64,000 nt of DNA, from positions 496,001 through 560,000 of the forward strand of contig NZ_CP058214.1 of the NCBI RefSeq assembly GCF_015482775.1, in the 5' to 3' direction. Positions 20,874 to 30,343 of the stretch are shown one piece after another. The DNA comes from Kaustia mangrovi (GTDB lineage: Bacteria > Pseudomonadota > Alphaproteobacteria > Rhizobiales > Im1). A program made the translations under genes and the position numbers. How positions within the stretch are numbered: the first letter of the stretch is position 1; each line of letters opens with the position of its first letter. The notes beneath the pieces are model-generated. The model made no database searches. It was not told where the DNA came from and saw only the letters and a list, made by a program, of their open reading frames with translations.

Positions 20874-20964
20874 GGAAACAAGGACCTTCACGCGAAAACA
20901 GATGAGGGGCGCCCATTCGCGCCCCCGTGTATACGTCGCGCCCGCGCCGGGCGTCCAGAGCCTA

Positions 20965-21003
20965 GAGCGGCTTGTCTCCCGCCGAACCTGAGACAAGTTG
21001 CTC
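20965..21003. repeat. intergenic palindrome between tatC and serS
   Basis: Perfect eight-base arms CTTGTCTC (20971-20978) and GAGACAAG (20990-20997), with partial outer pairing (AGAGC...GCTCC). It resembles the AGAGC-ended element near 3892. It lies downstream of the tatC stop and upstream of serS, where a hairpin could limit read-through. Confidence 0.6.
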
Positions 21004-21095
21004 CAGGTCCTCGGGGCGCGACCGGCCTCTTCGCCCCTTCGCGGGGGAATGACCGGGGCGAAACGCGGCCGCCGGAGGCGCGGCGGACCGGCGGA

Positions 21096-21971
21096 TTATT
21101 CCGCCTTTCCGCCCTTGCCGCCGTCGTCGCCCTTGCCGTCGCCATCCCCGTCGTCGTCCGGGCCGTCGGTCTCGTCCTCGTCATCCTCGGCGGCGCGTGC
21201 GGCCTCCTCCTCCGCCCGGCGCTTCTCCACCATGCGCACCGACAGGATGGACAGCTCGTAGAGGAGCAGCGTCGGCAGGGCGAGGCCCGTCTGGGTGAAG
21301 GGGTCGGGCGGCGTCAGGAAGGCCGCCAGCGCGAAGACGATCACGATGGCGTATTTGCGCTTTTCCTTCAGCCAGTCGGAGCTGATGAGGCCGACGCGGG
21401 CTAGAAGCGTGAGCAGCACGGGCAACTGGAAGCAGGCGCCGAAGGCGAGGATCAGCGTCATGGTGAGGCCGAGATACTCGCTCACCCGCGGCAGGAGCTC
21501 GATGATCGCGCGCCCGTCCTCGCCGGTCTGCTGGAAGCTCGCGAAGAATTTGAGCGCCAGCGGCATGACCAGGAAGAAGACGAGCGACGCCCCGGCGATA
21601 AACAGGATGGGCGTCGCCAGCAGGAAGGGCAGGAACGCGCCGCGCTCGTTCTTGTAGAGCCCCGGCGCGACGAACATGTAGAGCTGCGAGGCGATCACCG
21701 GAAAGGCGAGGAATATGCCGCCGAACAGGCCGATCTTGAGCTGGGTGAAGAAATATTCCTGCGGCGCGGTGTAGATCAGGCGCAGTTCGTGCGCATCCCC
21801 GACCGCCCATTTGTAGGGCCACACCAGGATATTGAAGATGTCGGTGGCGAAATAGAAACAGAACAGGAAGGCGAGGCCGAAGCCGATCATCGACTTGATG
21901 AGCCGCGAGCGCAGCTCGATCAGGTGCTCGATCAGCGGCGCCTGCGTCGCTTCGATATCCTCCTGGCTCAT
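21096..21971 (-). CDS. tatC: Sec-independent protein translocase TatC
   Basis: Core receptor of the twin-arginine export system, which recognises RR signal peptides. About 291 residues with six transmembrane helices and the family motifs HLIELRSRLIKS, APQEYFFTQLKIGLFGG and AFLTPPDPFTQ. The last 40 residues are an Asp/Glu/Gly/Lys-rich tail (DDEDETDGPDDDGDGDGKG). The ATG at 21971 matches the family start and has GAGGAG upstream; a GTG at 21989 overlapping the tatB stop is possible. Confidence 0.95.
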   Translation of the reverse strand: MSQEDIEATQAPLIEHLIELRSRLIKSMIGFGLAFLFCFYFATDIFNILVWPYKWAVGDAHELRLIYTAPQEYFFTQLKIGLFGGIFLAFPVIASQLYMFVAPGLYKNERGAFLPFLLATPILFIAGASLVFFLVMPLALKFFASFQQTGEDGRAIIELLPRVSEYLGLTMTLILAFGACFQLPVLLTLLARVGLISSDWLKEKRKYAIVIVFALAAFLTPPDPFTQTGLALPTLLLYELSILSVRMVEKRRAEEEAARAAEDDEDETDGPDDDGDGDGKGDDGGKGGKAE

Positions 21972-21985
21972 GCCGGGATTGCTCC

Positions 21986-22615
21986 TCACGAGCGCGACGA
22001 CGCGGCGACGTCGGTCTCGGGTTTGGCCGCCTTGCCCTTCCCGGCTGCGGGCTTGGCCTTGGCCGCGCCCGTGCCCGTCGTCTTGGCGGTCTTCGTCTTG
22101 GATCCCGTCTTCCCGGCGGACGCTGCCGCGCCCTTCGTGCGCGCCTTGCCCTTCGGCGCGGCCTTGGCCTTGGAGGTGCCGGATGCCTTCGCCGTACGGG
22201 CGGGCTTTGCGGTCTGCTCCGTCTTGGCCGTGGCGGTCGAACCGTCGGACGCGGTGGCGGCTCCGTTACCCGCCTTCGCCTTGCCGGCCGCATCGGTCGA
22301 CGCCTTCGACGGCTCGCCGGACGTCTCGATGTCGCGCTTCAGCTTGTCGCCCTCATCCGCGATCGAGCCGACCGCCTTCTTCACCTGATTGGCGGGCGAA
22401 TAGCTTTTCACGTCGGAGATGCCTCGGCGCACCTCGTCCAGGCCGGACTCGCGGGCCGCCTGTTCGAACTGGTTCTGGAAGTCGCGCGCCATGGACCGCA
22501 TCTTGCCCACGAAGCGGCCGAAATTGCGCAGCATCCCCGGCAGGTCCTTCGGACCCACCACGATGATGGCAATGATCGCGATGACCAGAAGTTCCGTTCC
22601 ACCAATGTCGAACAT
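21986..22615 (-). CDS. tatB: Sec-independent protein translocase TatB
   Basis: 209 residues. N-terminal transmembrane helix with the TatB signature (MFDIGGTELLVIAIIAIIVV, then GPKDLP), an amphipathic helix (LRNFGRFVGKMRSMARDFQN), and a long Ala/Lys/Thr-rich C-terminal tail of low complexity (about 110-209). Works with TatC in recognising Tat substrates. Its end overlaps the region of the tatC start. Confidence 0.93.
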   Translation of the reverse strand: MFDIGGTELLVIAIIAIIVVGPKDLPGMLRNFGRFVGKMRSMARDFQNQFEQAARESGLDEVRRGISDVKSYSPANQVKKAVGSIADEGDKLKRDIETSGEPSKASTDAAGKAKAGNGAATASDGSTATAKTEQTAKPARTAKASGTSKAKAAPKGKARTKGAAASAGKTGSKTKTAKTTGTGAAKAKPAAGKGKAAKPETDVAASSRS

Positions 22616-22702
22616 GGCCGTCGGGCTGTCCCTCTAGCGACGGATACGAACGGCGCCCGGAGCTTGCCGCGGCGCGCGTCTCTCAGGAAAACGGGCCCGA
22701 AC

Positions 22703-22948
22703 TCAGCCCTTGGCCTTCGACTTGGCCGTATCCTTCGAGGCATCGGCGGTGTCGGACGCCTCGTGCTCGATCGTCTTGACCGTGTCGTCGGTTTTGTCCG
22801 GCGTCTCCTCGCCGTCCTCCTGGATACCCTTCTTGAAGCTCTTGATGCCGCGCGCAACGTCGCCCATCAGATCAGAGATCTTGTTGCGTCCGAACAACAG
22901 AACGAGAAGGACGACAACGATCAGAATTTGCAGCCAACTGGGGGCCAT
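22703..22948 (-). CDS. tatA: Sec-independent protein translocase TatA
   Basis: 81 residues. Hydrophobic helix [17 protein letters not shown] followed by the FGRNKI hinge and amphipathic helix ([19 protein letters not shown]). The tail is acidic and Lys-rich. Oligomerises to form the Tat translocation passage. It is first in the tatA-tatB-tatC operon, and a Tat substrate is visible in this window (the binding protein at 60229). Confidence 0.93.
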   Translation of the reverse strand: MAPSWLQILIVVVLLVLLFGRNKISDLMGDVARGIKSFKKGIQEDGEETPDKTDDTVKTIEHEASDTADASKDTAKSKAKG

Positions 22949-23072
22949 AGGCCTCTACTCCTCAACCACTTTCTCAGCTCAGCGGGGCAGGGTTTTCCAT
23001 GACCCTCCCCCTCGTCTCGCGCGCATTATCGCGGAATCGTATCATCGCCGCAACAAAGCCTTGAGATACGCG

Positions 23073-24209
23073 TCATGCCGGAACGGAACGGGCCGGCGCT
23101 TCGGCTTGCGGAAAGACGAAGACATGCTCCCGCTCCACGGTCACGCTGACCGTCTCGCCGGCGGCCGGTATCTTCGCACCGCGCATCCGCGCCGTGACAG
23201 GCTCCTCCATGCCTTCCAGCAACAGGGTAACAAGGCTCGCATCGCCAAGGAAGCGAACATTCGTCACATAGCCGGCATGGCCCTCGCGCGCCGCGGTGAG
23301 CCTTATGCCCTGCGGCCGAATGAGCACGAGAACCTCCGCACCGGACTCGAGCCCGGCAGGCGCGGAAAACCGCCCGAGCGGCGTCATGACCGCGCCGCGC
23401 TGCACGCGGGCCTCGAGCTCGTTGAAATCGCTGAAGAAGCGCGCCGCGTCGGCGTCCACCGGTTGGCGGTACAGCGCCTCGGGCGTACCGAGCTGGACGA
23501 GGCGGCCGCGGCGCATGAGCGCGATCCGGTCGGCCATGCGCATGGCCTCGACGGGGTCGTGGGTCACGAGCAGCGCGCTCGAGCGCGTCTCCTTCAGCAG
23601 CGCCAGCGTCTCGTCGCGCACGCTGTCGCGCAGGCGCTGGTCGAGCCCGGAGAACGGCTCGTCCATCAGGAGGACGCCCGGGCGCGGCACGATGGCGCGG
23701 GCAAGCGCCACGCGCTGCTGCTCGCCGCCGGAGAGCGCGTGGGGATAGGCCTCGGCGAACGCGTCGAGCCCCACGCGCCGCAACGCGTTGTGCGCCTCCG
23801 TGGCAGCCGCCTGCCGCGCCATGCCCTTCAGGCCGAAGGCCACATTCTCCAGAATGGTGAGATGGGGAAACAGCGCGTAGTCCTGGAACATCAGGCCGAC
23901 GCCGCGCCGCTCCGGCGGCACGAACCGGCGCTCGTCGGTGACCGGCTCGCCGTCGAGCAGCACGCGGCCCGCCTGCGGCCGCTCCAGCCCCGCCGCGATG
24001 CGCAGGAGCGTGGTCTTGCCGCAGCCCGACGGCCCGAGCAGGCACATGATCTCGCCCGGCGCCAGCTCCAGCGACACGTCGCTGACCGCCTCGACATCCT
24101 GATAGCTGTGGGTGACGTGCTCGTATGACAGGCGCGCGGCGAAGGTCGCAGCGGCGGTGCCGCGCGGTCCCCATTGTCCCGGCTGGTCAGGCAGGCTCGT
24201 CGTCGTCAT
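23073..24209 (-). CDS. ABC transporter ATP-binding protein, FbpC/PotA-like
   Basis: 378 residues. Walker A LLGPSGCGKTTLLRIAAGLE (about 56), Q-loop, signature LSGGEQQRVALARAI, Walker B VLLMDEPFSGLD, H-loop VTHDPVEAMRMADR, and a C-terminal TOBE-like regulatory domain. The sequence is closest to the ferric-iron, spermidine and sulfate import ATPases. No permease or binding protein is next to it, so the substrate is unknown and it must work with partners encoded elsewhere. The ATG at 24209 is used; a frame to 24269 is open. Confidence 0.85.
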   Translation of the reverse strand: MTTTSLPDQPGQWGPRGTAAATFAARLSYEHVTHSYQDVEAVSDVSLELAPGEIMCLLGPSGCGKTTLLRIAAGLERPQAGRVLLDGEPVTDERRFVPPERRGVGLMFQDYALFPHLTILENVAFGLKGMARQAAATEAHNALRRVGLDAFAEAYPHALSGGEQQRVALARAIVPRPGVLLMDEPFSGLDQRLRDSVRDETLALLKETRSSALLVTHDPVEAMRMADRIALMRRGRLVQLGTPEALYRQPVDADAARFFSDFNELEARVQRGAVMTPLGRFSAPAGLESGAEVLVLIRPQGIRLTAAREGHAGYVTNVRFLGDASLVTLLLEGMEEPVTARMRGAKIPAAGETVSVTVEREHVFVFPQAEAPARSVPA

Positions 24210-24326
24210 TGCGTTCCGGTGTATAGCAGAATGCCTGCGCGGCGCATCGCCTGAAATGATGCGCCGCATCGCCGCTGGCGGTCCTTCGCGCCGTCACCGC
24301 ATGCCCGTGAGCCCCGGCAGCGGCGC

Positions 24327-25081
24327 TCAGCGCCCGTCGATACCGTCCGGCATGTGCATCTCCAGCGCCGGCTCCTCGCTCGCCTCCGTCTCCGGCTCGT
24401 CCTGGCCGGAGAAGAGATCGTCCTCCTCGCGGCCCTGTCCGGGCATCATATAGTCGTCCGGAAGGCTCGAATCGAGGAGGCCGGCCCCCTTCAGCTCGCG
24501 CATGCCCGGCAGATCGGCCACGCTGTCGAGCCCGAAATGCTCCAGGAACGCGTCGGTGGTGCCATAGGTGACGGGCCGGCCCGGGGTCCGCCGGCGGCCG
24601 CGCATGCGGATCCAGCCCATCTCCAGAAGCGCGTCGAGCGTGCCCTTCGAGGTCGACACGCCGCGCACCTCCTCGATCTCCGCGCGGGTGACCGGCTGAT
24701 GATAGGCGATGATGGAGAGCGTCTCGAGCGCGGCCTTGGACAGGCGCTTCTGCTCCACCGCCTCGTGGCGCAGGAGGTAGCGGAGGTCGTCGGCGGTACG
24801 GAACGCCCACCGGCCCGCGACCTTCACCAGATTGACGCCGCGCGCCTCGTAGGCCCCCTGCAGCTCGCCGAGCAGGCTCGCCACGTCGGACCCCTCGGGC
24901 AGGCAGGCCCCGAGCTCGTCTTCGGACAGGGGCCGGAGGCGGCGAAGAGCAACGCCTCGACCACGCGCAGCTGGTGCGCCCGGTCGGCACGCGGATGGAT
25001 CGCCACATTGTCCGGCAGCGCACCCGCGCCGGGACCCCCCGCCTGTCCCGGCCCGTGCGCCGGGCGAAAACCGTTGCTCAT
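24327..25081 (-). CDS. scpB: segregation and condensation protein B (one frameshift)
   Basis: Winged-helix subunit of the SMC-ScpAB condensin complex. Reading from the ATG at 25081, the frame gives AHQLRVVEALLFAASGP and then shifts at the G run 24929-24932. Adding one base restores LSEDELGACLPEG, KRLSKAALETLSIIAYHQPV and the family region TRAEIEEVRGVSTSKGTLDALLE. The corrected product is 251 residues with an acidic tail. The start overlaps the scpA stop (ATGA). The deletion is most likely a homopolymer sequencing error. Confidence 0.88.
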
Positions 25082-25956
25082 CGCTCGTGCCTCTCTTTGT
25101 CCGGCGACGCCGCCCCGGCCTCCGCCGCCGGCGCATCGGCCCTGCGGCGCAGATAGATCGGTGCGAACGCCTTGTCCTGGCGTATCTCGACCAGCCCCTC
25201 CCGCGCCATTTCAAGCGTCGCGCCGAGGCTGCTGGCAAGCACCGTCGCGCGCGTCTCCGGCGTGGAGAGATAGTCCATGAGGAAGCTGTCGAGCCGGCCC
25301 CAGTCGCCGAGCTTGCCCATCAGCCGCTCAAGCGATTCCCGGGCTTCCTTCAGCGACCAGACCACACGGCGGTGCACCGTGTACTGCTTGTGGGCCATGG
25401 CGCGCTGGCGGCGCTCCGCATAGGCCTTGATGAGATCGAACAGCGTATCCTCGTGCTCGGTGCGTGTCTCCACGACGACCGGTTCGGGCATTCCGCGCGC
25501 GAACACCTCGCGGCCGAGCTGCGGGCGCGCCATGAGCTGCTCGGCGGCATCGCGCATCGCCTGGAGGCGCTGGAGCCTGAAGGCCAGCCGCGCGGCGAGC
25601 TCCTCCGCCGCCGGCTCCTCCTCCGGTTCCGGATCCGGCAGCAGCAGCCGCGACTTCAGATAGGCAAGCCACGCCGCCATCACCAGATAGTCGGCCGCAA
25701 GCTCGATGCGCATGCGGCGCATGGCGGAGATGAAGGCGAGATACTGCTCGGCAAGCTGGAGAACGGATATGCGCGCCAGATCGACCTTCTGGTCGCGCGC
25801 CAGCGACAGGAGCAGGTCGAGCGGCCCCTCGAAACCGTCCACATCGACGATCAGCGCCCGGTCGCCGTCCTCGACCGGCGTGTCGTCCCCGCGCCGCGGC
25901 GGGGTCTCGCCATCCGGCCAGGGCGCGTCCTCGGGCCTTTGCGCTGCCGGGTTCAT
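25078..25956 (-). CDS. scpA: segregation and condensation protein A
   Basis: Kleisin subunit bridging SMC heads in chromosome condensation. 292 residues with the ScpA hallmark FEGPLDLLLSLARDQKVDLARI (start about residue 42), ADYLVMAAWLAYLKSRLLLP, and a C-terminal winged-helix region. Translationally coupled to scpB and downstream of nagZ, the usual nagZ-scpA-scpB order in alphaproteobacteria. Confidence 0.94.
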   Translation of the reverse strand: MNPAAQRPEDAPWPDGETPPRRGDDTPVEDGDRALIVDVDGFEGPLDLLLSLARDQKVDLARISVLQLAEQYLAFISAMRRMRIELAADYLVMAAWLAYLKSRLLLPDPEPEEEPAAEELAARLAFRLQRLQAMRDAAEQLMARPQLGREVFARGMPEPVVVETRTEHEDTLFDLIKAYAERRQRAMAHKQYTVHRRVVWSLKEARESLERLMGKLGDWGRLDSFLMDYLSTPETRATVLASSLGATLEMAREGLVEIRQDKAFAPIYLRRRADAPAAEAGAASPDKERHER

Positions 25957-26041
25957 CGCTCCATCGCCATTCTCGCCATCGGTCCGGCCACCGAAATGCC
26001 CGGGAGCCGCCGCCGACTGTACGGAAATTTAACGGTCGATT

Positions 26042-27058
26042 TTAGACTGATTCGCCGTTCAGCATCGCCAGATCGGCCAAAGCCTCGGCGTTATCCCAAG
26101 CTTTCGGCGCGGAAAGCCTGGCAAGCGCGCGCTCCGCGCGGTCGAGCGCCCGGCCCTTGAGCGGGCCGGCGGCAGCGGCGACCTCCTGCATCTCAGACAG
26201 CTCGCCATTGCAGTGCAGAACGATGTCGCAGCCCGCGCCGAGCGCGTCGCGGGTCCGCTCGGCGAGCGTTCCGCTCAGCGCCTTCATGCTCAGATCGTCG
26301 GACATGAGCAGCCCGTCGAACCCGATCTCGCCGCGGATCACCGCCTTGACGATGGCGGAGGAACATGTGGCTGGCCTGTCCCGGTCGAGCGCGGTGTAGA
26401 CCACATGGGCCGTCATGGCGAGCGGCATGTCGTTGAGCGCCCGGAACGGCGCGAAATCCACCGCGCGCAGCGCGCTCGCGGGAGCATCGACCACAGGCAG
26501 GGACAGATGGCTGTCCGCGCCGGCGCGCCCGTGACCGGGGATATGCTTGACGACGGGCAGGACGCCGCCGTCCAGCATGCCCTCGCACACCGCGCGGCCA
26601 AGGGCGGCCACACGGACCGGATCGTCCCCATAGGCCCGGTCGCCGATCACGTCGTGGCCGTCCGGGTCGCGCACGTCGAGAACCGGCACGCAATCGACCG
26701 TGATGCCGAGTGCCGAGAGATCGCCGGCCATGAGCCGCGCCAGCCGGTAGGCCGTCGCCGCGGCCTTGCGCGGATCGGCCTCGTAGAGCGCCCCGATCGC
26801 CTCTGCCGGAGGATAGGCGCGCCAGTCCGGCGGCCCGATGCGCTGCACCCGCCCGCCTTCCTGATCGATCAGCACGGGCGCGTCCTCGCGCCCCACACAG
26901 GCCCGGTAATCGGCGACCAGAGCGGAAACCTGCCCCGCCGTGACGCAATTGCGCGCAAAGAGAATGAGCCCCCACGGATCGGTCTCGCGGAAGAAGGCGC
27001 GCTCGTCATCCGTCAGCTCGGGGCCGGCGCAACCGCTGATGAAGGCTGAGATGGTCAT
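26042..27058 (-). CDS. nagZ: beta-N-acetylhexosaminidase NagZ
   Basis: Cytoplasmic family 3 glycoside hydrolase removing GlcNAc from recycled muropeptides. 338 residues with LIDQEGGRVQRIGPP (substrate-binding arginine), the loop KHIPGHGRAGADSHLSLP holding the catalytic Asp/His dyad, and the nucleophile region LLMSDDLSMKAL. The ATG at 27058 starts the family-typical MTISAFISGCAGPELTDDE. It follows the SPOR gene by about 30 bases and precedes scpA, so all are probably one operon. Confidence 0.94.
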   Translation of the reverse strand: MTISAFISGCAGPELTDDERAFFRETDPWGLILFARNCVTAGQVSALVADYRACVGREDAPVLIDQEGGRVQRIGPPDWRAYPPAEAIGALYEADPRKAAATAYRLARLMAGDLSALGITVDCVPVLDVRDPDGHDVIGDRAYGDDPVRVAALGRAVCEGMLDGGVLPVVKHIPGHGRAGADSHLSLPVVDAPASALRAVDFAPFRALNDMPLAMTAHVVYTALDRDRPATCSSAIVKAVIRGEIGFDGLLMSDDLSMKALSGTLAERTRDALGAGCDIVLHCNGELSEMQEVAAAAGPLKGRALDRAERALARLSAPKAWDNAEALADLAMLNGESV

Positions 27059-27090
27059 CGAATGTCCCTCCCCCCGAGATCGGAGGCCGG

Positions 27091-30000
27091 CTACTGGCTG
27101 CGCACCAGGCAATCCTTCTCGCCCGACGCGATCAGCGCTGTGCACAGGCGCGACGCCGTCTCGCGCGAGGCGACCGGCCCGATCCGCAGCCGGTAGAACG
27201 TACCGCGCGAGCCCAGATCGGCCTTCTGGATCAGCGGATTGTAATTGCCGAGAAGGTCGGGATAGCGTTGCCGCAGGCGGGAGAATTCGGCACTCGCATC
27301 GGCCTCGTTGCGATAGGAGGCCATCTGAATCACATAAGCGCCGGAGGCGGCGCTGCTGGTCGTCGTCGAGGGCGATGGGGCGGTCGGGGGCGCCACGGCC
27401 TGCGGGGGTTCGCGAGCGGCCTGCTGTTGCTGCTGCCCCTGAAGATTGGTGGTCTCGCTTGCACTGTTGATCGCCCCGCCCGGCCTGTTCACGCCGGGCT
27501 CGTCGACGAAGGGATCGTTGGCGGAGGCGATATTGCTTGCCCGCGAGACCTGCCCGGGCTCCGGCGCGGCGGGCGCACTTGCCTCCGGTGCCAGCGAAAC
27601 CGGCCCGCTCTGGCCATCGGCGCTCGCCGACCGGCTCGCGGTCGCCGGCTTGGGTTTGGGAACGGGCGGCGGATTCGTCAGGGTCGATGCGGTCGCTGCC
27701 TGCGCGGTATTGCCGGAGGCCTGCGCCTGCTCCCCGGCCGATGCCGTCTGCGTCCCGCTCCCGGACGTGCCGGCATCCAGCTCTCCCGGCGCCGGCGGAG
27801 TCGAGGAGGCCCCGCTCGCCGCCGTCGGTTCCGCCACGGTGGCGCTGGAGGCGCTTGTGCCGTTGGACTGACCGCTCTCGAAGGTCGGCAGAGACGACTG
27901 GTCGCCATCGCTGCCCGGCGGCGGGGCGGCATGGGAACCGGCAGCGAGCCGTCATCTGCCGGCGACTGGGCGGGATCGGCCGGCGCCAGTTGCCCGTCGT
28001 CGGGCGACATGGGCTCCTCCGCGCGCGGGACGATCCGCTCCTGCTGTTCCTCGCCCTCGCCGAGAATACGGTCGTAGATCAGCTTGTTCTGGCGCGGCAC
28101 GGCCGGCTGGCTGGCGGACTCTTCCGGCTCCAGCTTGGACGGTTCCTTCGGCGCGGAGATTACCGGTGGCGTCTCCTCGCCGCTGTCGCCCGTCATCGCC
28201 GAGTAGAGATAGATCGCGCCGCCGGCGACCACGGCGACGCCAACCAGTGCGCCGAGCAGGATGAGCGGTGCCCTGCGCCGGGGTCGGCGCTCCGGCGCGA
28301 CCTCGCCCTCATAGCCGCCATATGCGTCGTCATATGCCCCGGGATAGTGCGGAGGCGGCGCACGGCGTTGGTCGTATCCCTCCTGGCCGTAAGCCTCCTC
28401 CACATGGGCGAGCTCGCGGGCATGGCCACCGAGATAGGGATCCGCCTGCCGCGGTTCGCCCCGTGCGGGTGCCTCATAGGGATCGCCTTGCGTCCCGGCG
28501 CCGTAGCGCCTGTCCGGGCCACGCTGCGGAGCCCAATCCTGTGCTGACGGGTAGTCGCGCGGCTCGCCCCGGTCCGCACCGTAGCCGTAACGGCCTTCCG
28601 GTGGCGGTGGCGGTGCCGGCGGACGTTGCGGAGCGCCCCTGTCGCGGTTGTGGCCGGCGGCATAGTCCTCATAGGCCCCGGCGCCCATCGCGCCACGGCC
28701 AGCCCCCTGCCCGGGACGGCCAAGGGAACCCTGCTCGGGGCGCGGATAGCCGCCGCCCTGGTCCTGGCCCGCCCCGAAGCTCCCGCGGCGCGCATAGTCG
28801 CCGCCGAAGCGGCTCCCCGCTGGCGGCGCCGGGCGCGCGCCCGGCTGCGGCTCGCCATAGCGGAAGCTCGTGTCGCGCGGGCGATAGTCCGCCTGCTCGT
28901 CGCGCGGCTCGCGCCCCAGGCGCGGCTCTGGCGGATAGCCCGAGGAGGGAACCGGCCTGTCGGCAGGCCGTTCGGAGAACCGTGTCGGCCGTCCACTCTC
29001 CGGCGCACCGCGCTGTGCGGCGCCCCAGTCCCGGCCTGTCTCGCCAAATCGCGCCCCGGCGGGCGGTGCCTGCTCGCCCCCGGCGGCCGAGGCGGCGCAT
29101 AGGAGCGCTCAGGCCGCGCAGGAGCCTCCGGCGGCCGCTGATGAGCGGTGCCGAATGTCGGCGTCGCGGGCTGGGACGGCCTGGCGGACTGATAACCGCC
29201 CTCCGGCTTCTCATAAGGCCGGCCGGCGGCCGGCGCACTCGGCGCAGGCCTGGCCGTGGACGCCGTGCCGGCGCCCGCCCCTGGCACCGGAGCTGCGGGT
29301 CGTGCGGACGCCGGTTGCGGCGGGCTGGGCATGCCGGGCCTTGCTGTCGGCGGAGAGGATGCCGCGCCCGGCTTTGCGGTCTCCGGCTCCTGAGGCGCCT
29401 TTGCCCCCGGCCGATATGCCGATGGTTGCCCGGACGGCGCAGACGGACCCGGCGCTGCGGGACGCTCTGCACCGAACCTGTGTCCGGCATCCGGCCCACC
29501 CGGCACGGATGGCGGCTGGGGCCGCGTCTGGCCCGCTGCCGGAGCCGCCGGCGCGGCACCCGGTTTCGCCGGTGCACCGGCGTCCTGACGGGGAGTTTCG
29601 CCCGCGGGCGACGGACCGGCCTTGGCGGGCGGCGGTACGACCGGAGCCTCCGGCGGTTTCGCTCCGCCAGCACCCTGCGGCCCGGACGGCGCTGGCGCTG
29701 TCGGGCGAGGCGTCGGTCCGGGCGCGGCGGGCCCTGCCGGCCCGGCTTGACCCGGACCCGGATCGCGCGGCTGGGCCGTCGCACCGGACTCCTTGGTCTG
29801 GTCGCCCGCGCCAGTGGCACCCGGCGAGGCTTGCTCCGCCCCGGACTCCGGACGCGGTGGCGTGCGCGGCTTGAACTCTCCGGCAAGCTTGGGAAGCCCC
29901 TTGCCCTGTTGAGCGCCGGATGGGTGCGGAGCGCCCGTGGGCTGCGGCGCACGGGGTGGCTCGGGCATGTCCTTGGATTGCGGTGTGCCCTGCGACTGGG

Positions 30001-30328
30001 GCGCAGCCTTGGATTGCGGCGCGGCCGGCGGCTGCTCCGCCGCCTTGGACTGCGGCGGGGTCGCGGGCGGTTCGACACGTGCAGGCGGTTGCGGGGCGCT
30101 CGTGGGCCGCGGCGCGGTCACGGGCGCCTGCGGCGGCGCGGCAGCCTTGTCGGACTGGCCTGCAGGCACATTCTTCGAGACATCCCCGGCTTGCGGTCCG
30201 TCCTTGGCCTGGCGTTCCCCCGCGCCCTCGGCACCGCCCTTGTTCTCGCGTACGAGCCCCAGGCGTTCACGCCAATTCTGCTTGTGGGACGCGTCGTCCT
30301 TCTCGTTCTTTTTCGGGTCGTTATCCAT
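27091..30328 (-). CDS. very long Pro/Ala-rich SPOR-domain membrane protein (two frameshifts)
   Basis: Corrected length 1079 residues. The first ~415 are extremely Pro/Ala/Gln-rich with imperfect repeats of the APQSK / PPQSKAAPQS type. A Tyr/Arg/Gly/Pro-rich stretch and a basic segment (PERRPRRRAP) lead to one transmembrane helix (LILLGALVGVAVVAGGAIYLY). A periplasmic linker and a C-terminal SPOR domain (GAYVIQMASYRNEADASAEF) follow, which binds denuded septal glycan. The frame shifts near the C run 29077-29081 and at the G run 27923-27926; one added base at each joins all three segments. The ATG at 30328 lies 15 bases after argS. Confidence 0.8.
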
Positions 30329-30343
30329 CAACGGTGTCCGCCG

